From: Anaerolineae bacterium
GTDB taxonomy: Bacteria > Chloroflexota > Anaerolineae > SpSt-600
Assembly (NCBI GenBank): GCA_025062375.1
Contig: JANXAG010000013.1
Span: 1 to 52,816 of the forward strand
Direction of reading: 5' to 3'
Length of the DNA: 52,816 bases
The notes under the pieces were generated by a model that saw nothing but the letters and a program-made list of their open reading frames with translations, was not told the DNA's origin and searched no databases. The translations under genes were made by a program, and so were the position numbers. Positions 7,768 through 16,635 of this stretch are shown here, in pieces (position 1 is the stretch's first letter; every line of letters begins with the position of its first letter).

Positions 7768-8682
7768 TTAAGGTACTGCTGGGATTCGTTGCAAAAAGAC
7801 CTTCCCCATGGCCAGGGTATTCCTGACCATTATGGAAAGGCTTCTTTGAGGGGGCAACTCCCATTCTTCAAGGCCTCTGGCTATTGCCCCTTCATAGCTT
7901 CTTACTTTGAAAGTGAAGGGAGGAGGAAAGTTATCCTTCGCCCAGGCCAGGGCCATCCCCACGACCTGGGGGCTTTCAGTTTGATAGTTCGGGTGAAGGA
8001 ACAGCTTTATCCACTTGCTTCCCTTCTCCTTCCACGTTATCAAAAAGGCCACGGGCTCAGTCTCTCCTTTGAGGATTCTTTCCTTTTGTTCTACCATAAG
8101 CTTGTGTAAAAATCCAGGCCTTTTCAGAGTTAATCCCCCTTCCGTTTGCCGGACCGGAGTCGGCGTTATGCTCTGGTAGAATTTCACTATAAAATGACGC
8201 TCTTCAGGTTTTACCGGTTGCCAGTTACCTGGCTCCGGCAGGCCTTCTGGCAGAGAATTCACCGCATACAAGAATTCGCGGGCATAGACCGAAAATCCAG
8301 CACGCCGGAATATCACTTCTTCTTCCTCGGGGACGTCAACAAATAACTTGTTTACCCCCAGGCCCCCGAGGCGCCAGGAAGCATAGTTTAAGAGCGCTTC
8401 CCAGATGGCGGTAGAGAACCCATCGTAATTGGGAGCAGGTGCAATATAAACTACTTCTGCCCCTTCCCGTTTGTAGTCCTTGCGAGTCTGGATGAATCCA
8501 CTGGCCTTTCCCTGCATTATATATGTGGCAAAATCTCTTTCTGCCAGGGACAAAAAGGCTAAAGAGAGGCACGCTCGTTGCCACGCTCCGGACCTTTCCG
8601 GAACAAGGCCAAAACCCTTGCCTTTGCTTTCAAGGCTAAATATCAGCCATAAATCCAGAGGAGAGCTCAAAGGCCTTATCAC
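7768..8682 (-). CDS. GNAT-like protein of unknown function
   Basis: The 304-residue protein begins with GTG overlapping the pdxT stop by four bases (GTGA). Its layout resembles two weakly conserved acetyltransferase-like halves: about residues 20-135, with [14 protein letters not shown] and the [11 protein letters not shown] strand, and a C-terminal half ending [18 protein letters not shown]. No clear acetyl-CoA pyrophosphate loop (Q/RxxGxG/A) is visible, so catalytic activity is uncertain. No signal peptide or membrane span is seen. Its tight coupling to pdxT and the R3H ATPase gene is the main clue to its role. Confidence 0.7.
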   Translation of the reverse strand: MIRPLSSPLDLWLIFSLESKGKGFGLVPERSGAWQRACLSLAFLSLAERDFATYIMQGKASGFIQTRKDYKREGAEVVYIAPAPNYDGFSTAIWEALLNYASWRLGGLGVNKLFVDVPEEEEVIFRRAGFSVYAREFLYAVNSLPEGLPEPGNWQPVKPEERHFIVKFYQSITPTPVRQTEGGLTLKRPGFLHKLMVEQKERILKGETEPVAFLITWKEKGSKWIKLFLHPNYQTESPQVVGMALAWAKDNFPPPFTFKVRSYEGAIARGLEEWELPPQRSLSIMVRNTLAMGKVFLQRIPAVP

Positions 8683-9299
8683 TTAGTTCTGCGCACCATC
8701 TCCAGGAAGTAGCGGTGGAAGCGTGTATCCTCCGTAAGTTCAGGGTGAAAAGCAGTAGCCAGCAAATTGTTCTGCCTTGCCGCCACTATAGAGCCATCAT
8801 CTAAGGTTGCCAGAACTTCAACCCCTGGTCCGACCGAGTGAATTAGAGGGGCCCGGATAAAAATGGCATGGAAAGGTTTGCCTTTTTCCTTCCTGGAGCT
8901 TACCTCATCCAGAGCTGGTATTTCCAGGTCCACCTCAAAGCTATCCTTTTGCCGGCCAAAAGCATTCCTGATCACAGAAATGTCCATAACCCCCAGGGTG
9001 GGCTGATCCATACCCACATCCCTGGCCATTAAGATCATCCCTGCACAAGTTCCCCACATAGCTTTACCCTGGAGGGCCCACTCCCTTAAAGGTTCCAGCA
9101 GCCCATACCTTTCCCCAATCCTGCCTATAGAAGTGCTCTCTCCGCCCGGGATTATTATGCCATCGAGGCCGTTCAAATGATGGGGGAGGCGAACTTCAAC
9201 GGTTTCTACCCCCAAAGTTCTGAGCATTTCAATGTGTTCCCGAAAATCTCCTTGCAGAGCAAGAACCCCTATTTTAAACCTGTAGCTTCTTTTTGGCAT
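8679..9299 (-). CDS. pdxT: Pyridoxal 5'-phosphate synthase, glutaminase subunit PdxT
   Basis: The 206-residue class I glutaminase supplies ammonia to PdxS. The nucleophile is Cys85 in GTCAGMIL, with His185 and Glu187 in AFHPELTED completing the triad. The PGGEST motif at 51-56 forms the oxyanion region. It lies one base after the pdxS stop and overlaps the GNAT-like gene, giving a coupled pdxS-pdxT-GNAT order. The pair makes PLP directly from ribose 5-phosphate, glyceraldehyde 3-phosphate and glutamine. Confidence 0.97.
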   Translation of the reverse strand: MPKRSYRFKIGVLALQGDFREHIEMLRTLGVETVEVRLPHHLNGLDGIIIPGGESTSIGRIGERYGLLEPLREWALQGKAMWGTCAGMILMARDVGMDQPTLGVMDISVIRNAFGRQKDSFEVDLEIPALDEVSSRKEKGKPFHAIFIRAPLIHSVGPGVEVLATLDDGSIVAARQNNLLATAFHPELTEDTRFHRYFLEMVRRTK

Positions 9300-9300
9300 A

Positions 9301-10188
9301 CTACCACCCCCGCTGGGCCATTCTCTGTTCAGCTGGAATAGCGCTTATGAGAATGCCAGGCATTGGCTCTCCAAGGTTTCTGGAGATTCTGGCCAGAATA
9401 TCAGGGTCATTGTAGTGGGTAACTGCTTCCACTATAGCTCTTGCCCTTTTGGGCGGATTTTCGGACTTGAAAATCCCGCTTCCTACGAACACCCCGTCGG
9501 CTCCAAGCTGCATCATTAAAGCGGCATCGGCTGGGGTGGCTATACCGCCAGCAGCAAAATTAACTACGGGAAGCCGGCCCAAACGAGCCACTTCCTTCAC
9601 TAGCTCATAAGGGGCTCCCATCTCCTTAGCTGCTGCCATAAGTTCCTCTTCGGGCATGTTCTGGAGGCGGCGGATTTCATCCCAGACGGCTCTCATATGG
9701 CGCACTGCTTCTACCACATTTCCGGTTCCGGCTTCCCCTTTAGTTCGGATCATAGCTGCCCCTTCAGCTATGCGGCGCAGCGCTTCGCCCAGGTTCCGGC
9801 AACCGCAAACGAAAGGCACCTTGAATTTGCGCTTATCTATGTGATGCTCCTCATCAGCTGGGGTAAGGACTTCGCTTTCGTCTATAAAATCAACCCCCAG
9901 CGCTTCCAGAATCTGGGCTTCCACAAAGTGTCCGATCCGGCACTTAGCCATCACGGGTATTGTCACAGCATCCATTATCTTCAAAATATGCTCGGGGTCA
10001 GCCATACGGGCCACTCCACCTTGAGCCCGTATATCGGCCGGAACTCTCTCCAGAGCCATCACTGCACAGGCGCCTGCGTCCTCTGCTATCTTCGCCTGCT
10101 CAGGAGTTACCACGTCCATTATCACCCCACCTTTGAGCATCTGAGCAAGACCCCTTTTAACTGCGTCAGTTCCTGTAAGCCTCTCCAT
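9301..10188 (-). CDS. pdxS: Pyridoxal 5'-phosphate synthase, lyase subunit PdxS
   Basis: The 295-residue (beta/alpha)8 subunit builds PLP. Conserved blocks include [36 protein letters not shown] with a catalytic lysine, and [16 protein letters not shown] near the phosphate site. A GTG at 10192-10194 is possible, but AGGAGG is only about 2 bases from it and about 8 from the ATG at 10186-10188, so I use the ATG. It is the first gene of the operon, with its own promoter at 10262-10289. Confidence 0.97.
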   Translation of the reverse strand: MERLTGTDAVKRGLAQMLKGGVIMDVVTPEQAKIAEDAGACAVMALERVPADIRAQGGVARMADPEHILKIMDAVTIPVMAKCRIGHFVEAQILEALGVDFIDESEVLTPADEEHHIDKRKFKVPFVCGCRNLGEALRRIAEGAAMIRTKGEAGTGNVVEAVRHMRAVWDEIRRLQNMPEEELMAAAKEMGAPYELVKEVARLGRLPVVNFAAGGIATPADAALMMQLGADGVFVGSGIFKSENPPKRARAIVEAVTHYNDPDILARISRNLGEPMPGILISAIPAEQRMAQRGW

Positions 10189-10261
10189 AGGCACTGCCTC
10201 CTTTCCTTATAATCCTGGCCAAGGTCCAGGAGACTACCATTTGTAATGTTCCTTACCTAAC

Positions 10262-10289
10262 ATTATACAATCAACCGGGGCTTTGTCAA
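10262..10289 (-). promoter_or_regulatory. Promoter of the pdxST operon
   Basis: Minus-strand TTGACA (10284-10289) and TATAAT (10262-10267) are spaced 16 bp apart. The leader to the pdxS ATG is about 65 bases and contains a small CCTGG/CCAGG hairpin. No known B6 riboswitch or regulator site is evident. Confidence 0.75.
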
Positions 10290-10309
10290 CAAGTGGGGAG
10301 GGTGGACTC

Positions 10310-10619
10310 CCAGAGGGGGTCCAGGGGGCTTTAGCCCCATGGCAGGGGGTCTGGGGGATGTGGTCCCAGAAACCTTAAAAAGGGAGCGATCAGCCAACCC
10401 TTGCATCCCGCCCACGAGTGGGACCCAAAACCGTGGCAAACCCTAAGCCCACGAGGGCGGGAAAATCGGGGGTCCAGGGGGCTTGCCCCTTGGCAGGGGG
10501 GTCTGGGGGATGTGCCTCCAGAAACCTAAAAAAGGGAGCGATCAACCACCTCCTGCATCCCGCCCACGAGTGGGACCCAAAACCACGGCAAACCCTATGC
10601 CCACGAGGGTGGGAAAAAA
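10310..10619 (+). repeat. Dispersed hairpin-rich repeat, cluster A (about two units, period 152 bp)
   Basis: Two near-identical blocks start AGGGAGCG at 10381 and 10533, a period of 152 bp, preceded by a partial block. Each unit carries, in order, CCCGCCCACGAGTGGGACCC, GCCCACGAGGG, TCCAGGGGGCT and GTCTGGGGGATGTG. Several elements fold as hairpins (CCCA/TGGG; CCCAC/GTGGG; GGGGC/GCCCC; TCTGG/CCAGA). The same unit, in the same orientation, recurs at 44391-44670 and 52636-52816. The cluster fills the divergent gap between pdxS and the plus-strand island. No reading frame or transposase is attached, so it is best called a REP-like intergenic element. Confidence 0.85.
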
Positions 10620-10766
10620 CTCTTGAAATTAATTTATGGCCTCACCCATCGGAAGTATATGAGACTGCCATTGCCGACAAAGCAATCTCCTATTCCATTG
10701 CAACTTTGCCCATAGCAGGTCCGGAAACTTTGCCAATTTCCAAAATTTTGGCATTGGGAGGTGACA

Positions 10767-11018
10767 ATGAAATTAACCTGGACCTTAGCCATCTTTATGG
10801 GGTTACTGTGCGGGGCTCTCTACCACCTCTATAGAGGAAAAACCTTCCGCGAGCTCTTCACCTACCTCCTGGCAGGAGCCCTGGGTTTTGTGGTCGGCCA
10901 TACGATGGGTTATCTTTTCCTTCCCTCCTTCCCCATCACCCTCGGCGACCTCCACATCTTAGAAGGCCTACTCCTGAGTTTCGGAACGCTGAGGCTTGCT
11001 GAGTGGCTTAAGGTGTGA
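10767..11018 (+). CDS. Small hydrophobic membrane protein, 83 residues
   Basis: This protein is not recognised. Three hydrophobic segments are visible (about residues 3-18, 30-50 and 60-76) separated by a short YRGKTFREL loop. A GTG at 10761 is in frame, but the ATG at 10767 follows GGGAGG by 5 bases and is the better start. It is the first gene of a six-gene plus-strand run, 39 bases before the next. The 140 bases between the repeat cluster and this gene must hold the promoter; I see no convincing pair of boxes there. Confidence 0.65.
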   Translation: MKLTWTLAIFMGLLCGALYHLYRGKTFRELFTYLLAGALGFVVGHTMGYLFLPSFPITLGDLHILEGLLLSFGTLRLAEWLKV

Positions 11019-11057
11019 TATGATTATGCAAAAATTCAGCCTGAAAAGGAGAAGTTC

Positions 11058-11351
11058 ATGGTTTTAGCAACCTTGAGGGACATTGCCATTATTGTTCTGG
11101 CAGCCGAATCCATTGCCCTGGGCATCTTGCTTTTTATCCTTATCTTTCAAGTTTACCGCTTGATACGCTTTCTGGACCGCGAAATAAGGCCAATTGTGGA
11201 ATCAGCGAAGAAAACTTCCCAGCTAATGGAAGGAACCGCTTCAATAATAGGGGAAGCCATCGCAAGGCCAGCTATAGAGATGGCCAGTTTTCTGAAAGCG
11301 GCAAAGCATATAGTAAAAATCCTTACCGGAAGGAGGAGGCAAAATGTTTAG
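11058..11351 (+). CDS. Single-span membrane protein with DUF948-like layout, 97 residues
   Basis: The N-terminal segment (about residues 8-33) is a strong membrane helix. It is followed by RLIRFLDREIRPIVESAKKTS, a charged amphipathic helix, and a short hydrophobic-amphipathic tail ending in RRRQNV. This architecture resembles DUF948 and similar envelope proteins that often accompany YtxH proteins, although no exact family signature is visible. The ATG at 11058 follows AAGGAGAAG. It overlaps the YtxH-like gene by eight bases, which suggests coupled translation. Confidence 0.68.
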   Translation: MVLATLRDIAIIVLAAESIALGILLFILIFQVYRLIRFLDREIRPIVESAKKTSQLMEGTASIIGEAIARPAIEMASFLKAAKHIVKILTGRRRQNV

Positions 11352-11598
11352 AAGAACAGGGAATTTCTTCCTTGGATTCTTTCTGGGCCTGGTGACGGGC
11401 GCTCTGGTGGCCCTACTCTTCGCCCCCAGAAGAGGTGAGGAAACCAGAGCCCTGCTCCGGGAAAAGGGAATTGAACTCAAGGAGCGAGCCCTGGAGAAAG
11501 CTGAAGAACTTCAGGAAAAAGGCAAGAAAATCCTGGAAGAAGGCAAAGAAGTGGCCGCTCAAAGGCGCGAAGAACTCCTGAAGAAGTTAGGGGCTTAA
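11344..11598 (+). CDS. YtxH-domain protein
   Basis: The 84-residue protein shows the YtxH signature: an N-terminal glycine-rich membrane helix (FFLGFFLGLVTGALVALLFAP) followed directly by RRGEETR, then a long charged coiled-coil helix of Lys/Glu repeats. Members are membrane-anchored and often stress-induced, with unclear function. The ribosome site GGAGGAGG precedes the ATG at 11344. It lies 3 bases before the TTG start of the peptidase-like gene. Confidence 0.85.
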   Translation: MFRRTGNFFLGFFLGLVTGALVALLFAPRRGEETRALLREKGIELKERALEKAEELQEKGKKILEEGKEVAAQRREELLKKLGA

Positions 11599-11601
11599 GC
11601 T

Positions 11602-13656
11602 TTGAAACTTCTTACCCGGATAGGGGACAAATTTTCAGGGTTTCTCACCCTCAAACTCCTGGAGAAAATCAGCTCCTTTCACCGCATACAAGCCAGCCCA
11701 GGCTTCCGGGAAGCAGCTTATTTTTGTTGGGAAAAGCTAAAAGAAGCTGGAATAGAAGCTAGAATTTTATCCTTCCCGGCCAGAGAAGGAATCTATTTCT
11801 GGACTCAACCCTCATTCCAGGAGTGGGCAGTAAAAGAAGCATGGTGCTACCTGGAAGAACCCCCCGAAGAAGCCTGCAAACTTGCCGATTTCGCGGAAAA
11901 TCCTATATCTCTGATCCAGCGCAGTGCTCCCTTTGATGGAAAAGCAGAGGTAGTCCTTCTGGAAAATTGGGAAAATCCAGAAGATTACCAAGGGCTTGAT
12001 TTGAAAGATAAAATAGTGCTTACAAGCGGGGAAGTCGGCCGGGTCCGTGAAATGGCTGTGGAAAAATTCGGAGCCATTGGCATCCTCTTTGATGGGATGA
12101 GATCCATACCTCCTGTGCGAGAAAGAGTGGATTTGCCTGATGCCAGACAGTATACCTCTTTCTGGTGGGAGTCTGGAGGTAAAAAATGTTTCGGTTTCGT
12201 CCTCACCCCACGGCAAGGGGAAAAGCTGAGGAGCCTTTTAAAACAGGGAAAAAAGGTTAAAGTCAGGGCAAAAGTTGAATCAATTTTTTACGATGGCTCC
12301 TTTGAAGTAGTGGAAGCTTCCATCCCCGGCCTCACTGATGAATGGGTGCTTGTGGTAGCCCACCTCTGCCACCCTTCACCTTCGGCTAACGATAACGCCT
12401 CAGGAGCAGCCGTGGCCCTGGAATCAGCTATGGTCCTTTCCCGGCTTATCCGGGAAGGCTCCCTTCCCACCCCGAAGCGCGGTATCCTCTTCCTCCTGGT
12501 CCCTGAAATAACCGGCATATATGCTTACCTTTCATCCCACGAAGATTTAATCCCCAGAGTGGTGGCCGGGCTTAACCTTGACATGGTGGGCCAGAACCAG
12601 GAACTTTGCAGAAGCAATCTCCTTATAGAATATCCACCTGCTTCTTCCCCAACCCTCGTTCCCTATGTCCTGGCCTGGCTTATGGAAGAATTTGGCCCTG
12701 AAGCCCGCGCTTTTTCTGATATCGGCAAGTTTTTCCTCTTCCGCTGGAGCACTTCCCCCTTCTCCGGAGGAAGTGATCATTACGTCCTTTCCGACCCCAC
12801 CGTTGGCATCCCCACCCCTATGATAATCCAGTGGCCTGACCGCTTTTACCACACCGATTACGATACGCCCGATAAGGCCGACCCCAAAATGCTATGGAGG
12901 ATCGGGACTCTCGTCTCCACCTGCGTTTACCTGCTGGTAGGCGCTTCCGAGAAGGAAATCCTTTCCATAGGCTATAAAACTCTGGCCCGATTGGAAAGAG
13001 AGCTCTCGGATTACGCAACTGAAGACGCTGTCAAAATGGCGAGAGCTGAAAACCCTCACGATCTCGCTATAACTTTTGCAAAAGCTCTGGAGCGGCTTGA
13101 TTTCCGGAAAGAGGTAGGACAGAAGACCCTCGCCCACATGGTTCGCTTCTGGCCTGAAGAGGAAAATTTCGTGAGAAAACTTCAGGAAAAGCTGGACCTT
13201 TACTCTCAGTCGGTAAAGAGCGCCCTTGAAGAATTAGCTTTGGACAAAGCCAGGCGCCTTGGGCTAAAGGCAATCCCTGAAGCCCCTGCTTCGGAACCAG
13301 ACGAAGCCCTTCTCTTTGTTCCGGTTCGCCTCCACAAAGGTCCCCCAGCGGACGGGGAAATAAAAAGGCGCATTAAAAATCTAACCGAAGAGGAAGCAGA
13401 GCGGTGGTATAAACTCAACAAAGACCTGGGTAACAAACAGCACCTCCTGCCCGTTTTAGCCCTCTATTGGGCCGATGGCCGCCGCTCAGTGAGGGAGATC
13501 GCAAAGCTCATAGAGCTGGAGACAGGCATATCGGTCCGGGAATTCCTGATGGAATTTTTCCGTTTCCTGGAAAAAACAGGGTTTGTGGAGCTCAGGCGAT
13601 GTACATCCGGCCTTACAGGAAGCGTCGTTCCTCAAAGTGGCCCATATTTATCCTGA
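11602..13656 (+). CDS. M28/DUF4910-type metallopeptidase-like protein with PA insert and C-terminal winged helix
   Basis: The 684-residue protein has an N-terminal lid, a protease-associated-type insert (about 113-170, with KIVLTSGEVG), and a zinc aminopeptidase core. Likely ligands, by pattern, are His254 or His257, Asp264 (SANDNASG), Glu302 (PEITG), Asp327 (LNLDMVG) and His393 (GSDHYV). The last 120 residues (WADGRRSVREIAKLIELETG) form a winged-helix domain as found in DUF4910 proteins. The start is TTG at 11602, with AGGGG about 9 bases upstream. The end overlaps the TPR gene by 58 bases in another frame. No signal peptide is visible, so it is probably cytoplasmic; the substrate is unknown. 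Confidence 0.82.
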   Translation: MKLLTRIGDKFSGFLTLKLLEKISSFHRIQASPGFREAAYFCWEKLKEAGIEARILSFPAREGIYFWTQPSFQEWAVKEAWCYLEEPPEEACKLADFAENPISLIQRSAPFDGKAEVVLLENWENPEDYQGLDLKDKIVLTSGEVGRVREMAVEKFGAIGILFDGMRSIPPVRERVDLPDARQYTSFWWESGGKKCFGFVLTPRQGEKLRSLLKQGKKVKVRAKVESIFYDGSFEVVEASIPGLTDEWVLVVAHLCHPSPSANDNASGAAVALESAMVLSRLIREGSLPTPKRGILFLLVPEITGIYAYLSSHEDLIPRVVAGLNLDMVGQNQELCRSNLLIEYPPASSPTLVPYVLAWLMEEFGPEARAFSDIGKFFLFRWSTSPFSGGSDHYVLSDPTVGIPTPMIIQWPDRFYHTDYDTPDKADPKMLWRIGTLVSTCVYLLVGASEKEILSIGYKTLARLERELSDYATEDAVKMARAENPHDLAITFAKALERLDFRKEVGQKTLAHMVRFWPEEENFVRKLQEKLDLYSQSVKSALEELALDKARRLGLKAIPEAPASEPDEALLFVPVRLHKGPPADGEIKRRIKNLTEEEAERWYKLNKDLGNKQHLLPVLALYWADGRRSVREIAKLIELETGISVREFLMEFFRFLEKTGFVELRRCTSGLTGSVVPQSGPYLS

Positions 13657-14720
13657 TTCTGTCGGTTGTCGCTATCCTGTATTTTCTGAACAAAAAGCCA
13701 GCCATTTCCCTCATCCCGGTATTCGGCCCTACTCCGACCCCCACTCCGTCAGCCCAGCAATTCCTGCAGGAAGGGGAAAGGGCTCTGGGAGAAGGACGCC
13801 TCAAAGATGCGTTATCTTCCTACTCAAAGGCTTTGAGCCTGGAGCCTGACAATTTCCAGGCCCTTCTGCGACGTTCTCGCCTCCTCATCTTCCTGGGCCG
13901 CCCCGGAGAAGCTCTGGAAGATGCTCAGAAAGCCGTTGCCCTCAAGCCCAATTCCCCCGAAGCTCTGGCAAATCTGTGCCTGGCTTTGAATTGGGCCGGG
14001 GAATACGATGAGGCCTTTGAAGCGTGTATTAAAGGCTTAAGCCTCGCTCCCGAAGACCCAATCTTGAGGGCTTACCTGGCGGAAACCTACATAGATAAAT
14101 CCAACTGGGATAAGGCCAATGAGGAAATAAAAGAAGCTCTCGCCCTTGCCCCGAAGGATCCCGAGGTTTTAAGGGTTTACGGATACATCCTGGAAAAGCA
14201 GGGTAAATATCGCCAGGCCCTTGAAGCTTACCTTAAAGCTCAGGAATTTAACCCCCGTCTTTATTTTCTCTACATCCGGGCAGGCAATCTTTACATACTC
14301 CTGAAAAACGACAAGGAAGCCCTGGCCCAATTCAATAAAGCCGTAGAAGTGGCTCCCGACCTCCCAATGCCCTATGACGCTCTGGGGTGGGGGTATTACC
14401 AGCTGGGAGATCTGGACAGAGCTGAAGTGGAGCTTAAGAAGGCCATAGAAATAGACCCGAACTATGGGCCAGCTTATGGCCATTTGGGAGTTGTCTACTA
14501 CGTTCGGCGCAAGTATGAGGATGCAATCCCTAACTTTGAAAAGGCTATAGAGCTGGGGGTTAAATCCCTGGAGTATTATTATGAACTGGGCCTTTCTTAC
14601 GTTTTCCTCGGCCTGTGCGATAAGGCAATCCCCTGGCTGGAAAAAGCTCTGGAAATAGATCCGTATTCGGAACCAGCCCTCTGGGGGCTATCTAAGTGCC
14701 AGGCTTCAGGGAAAAAATGA
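13599..14720 (+). CDS. Membrane-anchored TPR-repeat protein
   Basis: The 373-residue protein has a short basic head (YRKRRSSKW), a membrane helix at about 14-30, a Pro/Thr linker (PTPTPTPS), and then about nine tetratricopeptide repeats to the end. Repeats follow the W-LG-Y-A-P spacing, for example YDALGWGYYQLGDLDRAEVE. A longer frame from 13467 lies inside the upstream gene; the ATG at 13599 is chosen because the protein-like sequence begins there. The basic head predicts that the repeats face outside. It is coupled by ATGA to the ATPase gene that follows, so the TPR array may be its partner. Confidence 0.85.
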   Translation: MYIRPYRKRRSSKWPIFILILSVVAILYFLNKKPAISLIPVFGPTPTPTPSAQQFLQEGERALGEGRLKDALSSYSKALSLEPDNFQALLRRSRLLIFLGRPGEALEDAQKAVALKPNSPEALANLCLALNWAGEYDEAFEACIKGLSLAPEDPILRAYLAETYIDKSNWDKANEEIKEALALAPKDPEVLRVYGYILEKQGKYRQALEAYLKAQEFNPRLYFLYIRAGNLYILLKNDKEALAQFNKAVEVAPDLPMPYDALGWGYYQLGDLDRAEVELKKAIEIDPNYGPAYGHLGVVYYVRRKYEDAIPNFEKAIELGVKSLEYYYELGLSYVFLGLCDKAIPWLEKALEIDPYSEPALWGLSKCQASGKK

Positions 14721-15538
14721 AGCTTTTCTTTACCGACAGGCCCGTTCCTCCCGATTCCCCCGCTTACGTGGAGCGCTCCGCTGACATTAAAATCCGTCAC
14801 CTTATCCTTCAAAACACGCCCGTTTATCTATCCGCTCCTCCCCTTACGGGGAAGACTTCCCTTCTCTTTCGCCTTGGGTTTTTCCTCCTCCCTATGGGCT
14901 TTTCCTTCTTCTATCTGAGGTTAAGTCAGGAGACCTCTCCAGAAGAACTGGATTCTTTCCTCAGGGACTGTTCCACGGTCAGCGCAAGATGCGTTTTAAT
15001 AGTGGATAATGTGGAGAAAAGGGAAGGGCTCCTTTTGGTTCTGCGGCGCTGGCTTTACCAGCATCCTGACACACCCTTAGTAGCGGCTGGAACCTTCCTT
15101 CCATACCCGGGGGAGATTTCACCTCTGGTGGAGATAGCTCTGGGGTTCTTTTACAGACCCCACGTTTTACAGCTGGTAAACCTCCTGGGTTTAAAGGGAG
15201 AAGAGGCCAGGAGAACCTTGGAAGCCATTTACTACTGGAGTGGCGGATACCCTTACATCGTCCAGAGCCTGTGCGCAGCCCTGGCCGAAGGCCAGAGCCT
15301 GGAGGAAGCCGTGGAAGGCTTCACCCGGCACGATAGAAACCTTTTACCCACCCTGCGAGAAGCCCTGCTGGGGACACCGGAAGCTCTTGATTTATACAAA
15401 CGCATCCTCAAGGGCGAACGGATAAGCTACCGGCAAACTGTGCCCCTTGTGAGAAGAGTTCCTGCTCTGGGGGCCCTTTTCAGAAGCGACGAGAAAGGAT
15501 TTACGCGCCTTTCTTCTCCTCTTCTAAGCTGCCTCTAA
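14717..15538 (+). CDS. AAA-like ATPase (PF14516-type P-loop protein)
   Basis: The 273-residue protein opens with FFTDRPVPPDSPAYVERSAD, the lead-in typical of the AAA-like domain family that is often fused or linked to TPR proteins and signalling modules. The P-loop APPLTGKTS (40-48) lacks the first glycine, but GKTS is intact. Walker B RCVLIVDNVE (91-100) follows, with a sensor-like WLYQHPDTPLVAAGT after it. The C-terminal part is helical, as in STAND-type NTPases. The ATG overlaps the TPR stop (14717-14720). It ends tail-to-tail with mrp, overlapping by 4 bases. Confidence 0.8.
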   Translation: MKLFFTDRPVPPDSPAYVERSADIKIRHLILQNTPVYLSAPPLTGKTSLLFRLGFFLLPMGFSFFYLRLSQETSPEELDSFLRDCSTVSARCVLIVDNVEKREGLLLVLRRWLYQHPDTPLVAAGTFLPYPGEISPLVEIALGFFYRPHVLQLVNLLGLKGEEARRTLEAIYYWSGGYPYIVQSLCAALAEGQSLEEAVEGFTRHDRNLLPTLREALLGTPEALDLYKRILKGERISYRQTVPLVRRVPALGALFRSDEKGFTRLSSPLLSCL

Positions 15539-16629
15539 TCCCCTTCGGAGAAATCCGCAATGGAGACGAAGAAGCGAGGAATCACCTCCGGCACAAGGTC
15601 CTGGATTCTGGCTGCCAGCGCTTCAAACTCATCCAGATGGTATTCTTCCAATCTCCCTTCATCGCAAAGCCTGGCTATTTGGGGGTCAATGGGGATTTTA
15701 GCCAGGAGAGGAACTTTGAGTTCCCGGGCTATCTCTTCTCCTTTGCTCGGGCCAAAAATTTCCCACCGGGTTCCGGTATCAGGACATATTGCGTAGCTCA
15801 TGTTTTCCACAACCCCAATTATGGGGATGTGGAGGTGCCTGGCCATTTGCGTGGCTTTCTTCACGATGATCCGGACCAGCTCCTGGGGAGAAGTTACCAA
15901 GATAATGCCATTGAGGGGTAAAGATTGCATAACAGTTAGGGAAGCGTCAGCAGTGCCGGGCGGCAGGTCCACGATCATGTAATCTAGTTCTCCCCAGAAG
16001 ACATCGCCCCAGAATTGCTGGATAGCTTTGGCGATAAGAGGGCCGCGCCAGATCACGGCGTCTTCCTCTTTTAGGAGGAACAGGTCTATGGACATGACCT
16101 TTATTCCCGTGGAGCTGGCCGGTGGAATTATTCCTTTGGGGGCAGGGATGGGTTTTTCCTTCACTCCCAGGATCTTAGGGATGCTGGGGCCGGTAATATC
16201 GGCATCCATTATGCCCACGCGGTAATTGCTACGGCGCAGGTGAATAGCCAGGAGGGCAGCCACTAAAGATTTCCCAACCCCTCCCTTTCCACTCATCACC
16301 GCTATCACTTTCCCAATGTTATTGAATCGCCTGGCTATTCCTTCCTCTGGCACTACTGAGCCCACAAGGGCTTCTCTTTCCTCCGGGCTCATTTGGGTTA
16401 GAGTTACTTCTACCTCCCTTACCCCTTCCACCTGGCTCAAAGCTTTTTTCACTTCCTCCACCAGTATCTCCCGCAGGGGGCAAGCGAGGGTTGTGAGGGC
16501 GAGGGTGATTTTCACCTTTCCTTCCCTTTCCTCAAGCCCCTTCACCATCTTTAAATCCACGATGCTTCGGCCCAGTTCAGGATCATGGACTTTCTCCAGA
16601 GCTTCCCAGAGCAACTTTTTTTCCACCAC
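15535..16629 (-). CDS. mrp: Mrp/NBP35-family iron-sulfur carrier ATPase with N-terminal MIP18 domain
   Basis: The 364-residue protein has an N-terminal MIP18/DUF59 domain (HDPELG at 15-20, TLACPL with Cys50), then a deviant Walker ATPase (SGKGGVGKS at 113-121, ADITGPSIP at 143-151). The family delivers Fe-S clusters. The usual C-terminal CPxC pair that bridges the cluster is here Cys282-Pro-Asp-Thr285, so the second cysteine is absent. Two adjacent GTG codons (16627-16629 and 16624-16626) are possible starts; AGGAGG is better spaced for the second. It follows era by six bases. Confidence 0.93.
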   Translation of the reverse strand: MVEKKLLWEALEKVHDPELGRSIVDLKMVKGLEEREGKVKITLALTTLACPLREILVEEVKKALSQVEGVREVEVTLTQMSPEEREALVGSVVPEEGIARRFNNIGKVIAVMSGKGGVGKSLVAALLAIHLRRSNYRVGIMDADITGPSIPKILGVKEKPIPAPKGIIPPASSTGIKVMSIDLFLLKEEDAVIWRGPLIAKAIQQFWGDVFWGELDYMIVDLPPGTADASLTVMQSLPLNGIILVTSPQELVRIIVKKATQMARHLHIPIIGVVENMSYAICPDTGTRWEIFGPSKGEEIARELKVPLLAKIPIDPQIARLCDEGRLEEYHLDEFEALAARIQDLVPEVIPRFFVSIADFSEGD

Positions 16630-16635
16630 CCCTCC

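Noticed and set aside
10310-10619. CRISPR array
   Set aside because: The unit is about 152 bp, the whole unit is repeated without unique spacers, and no cas genes are near.
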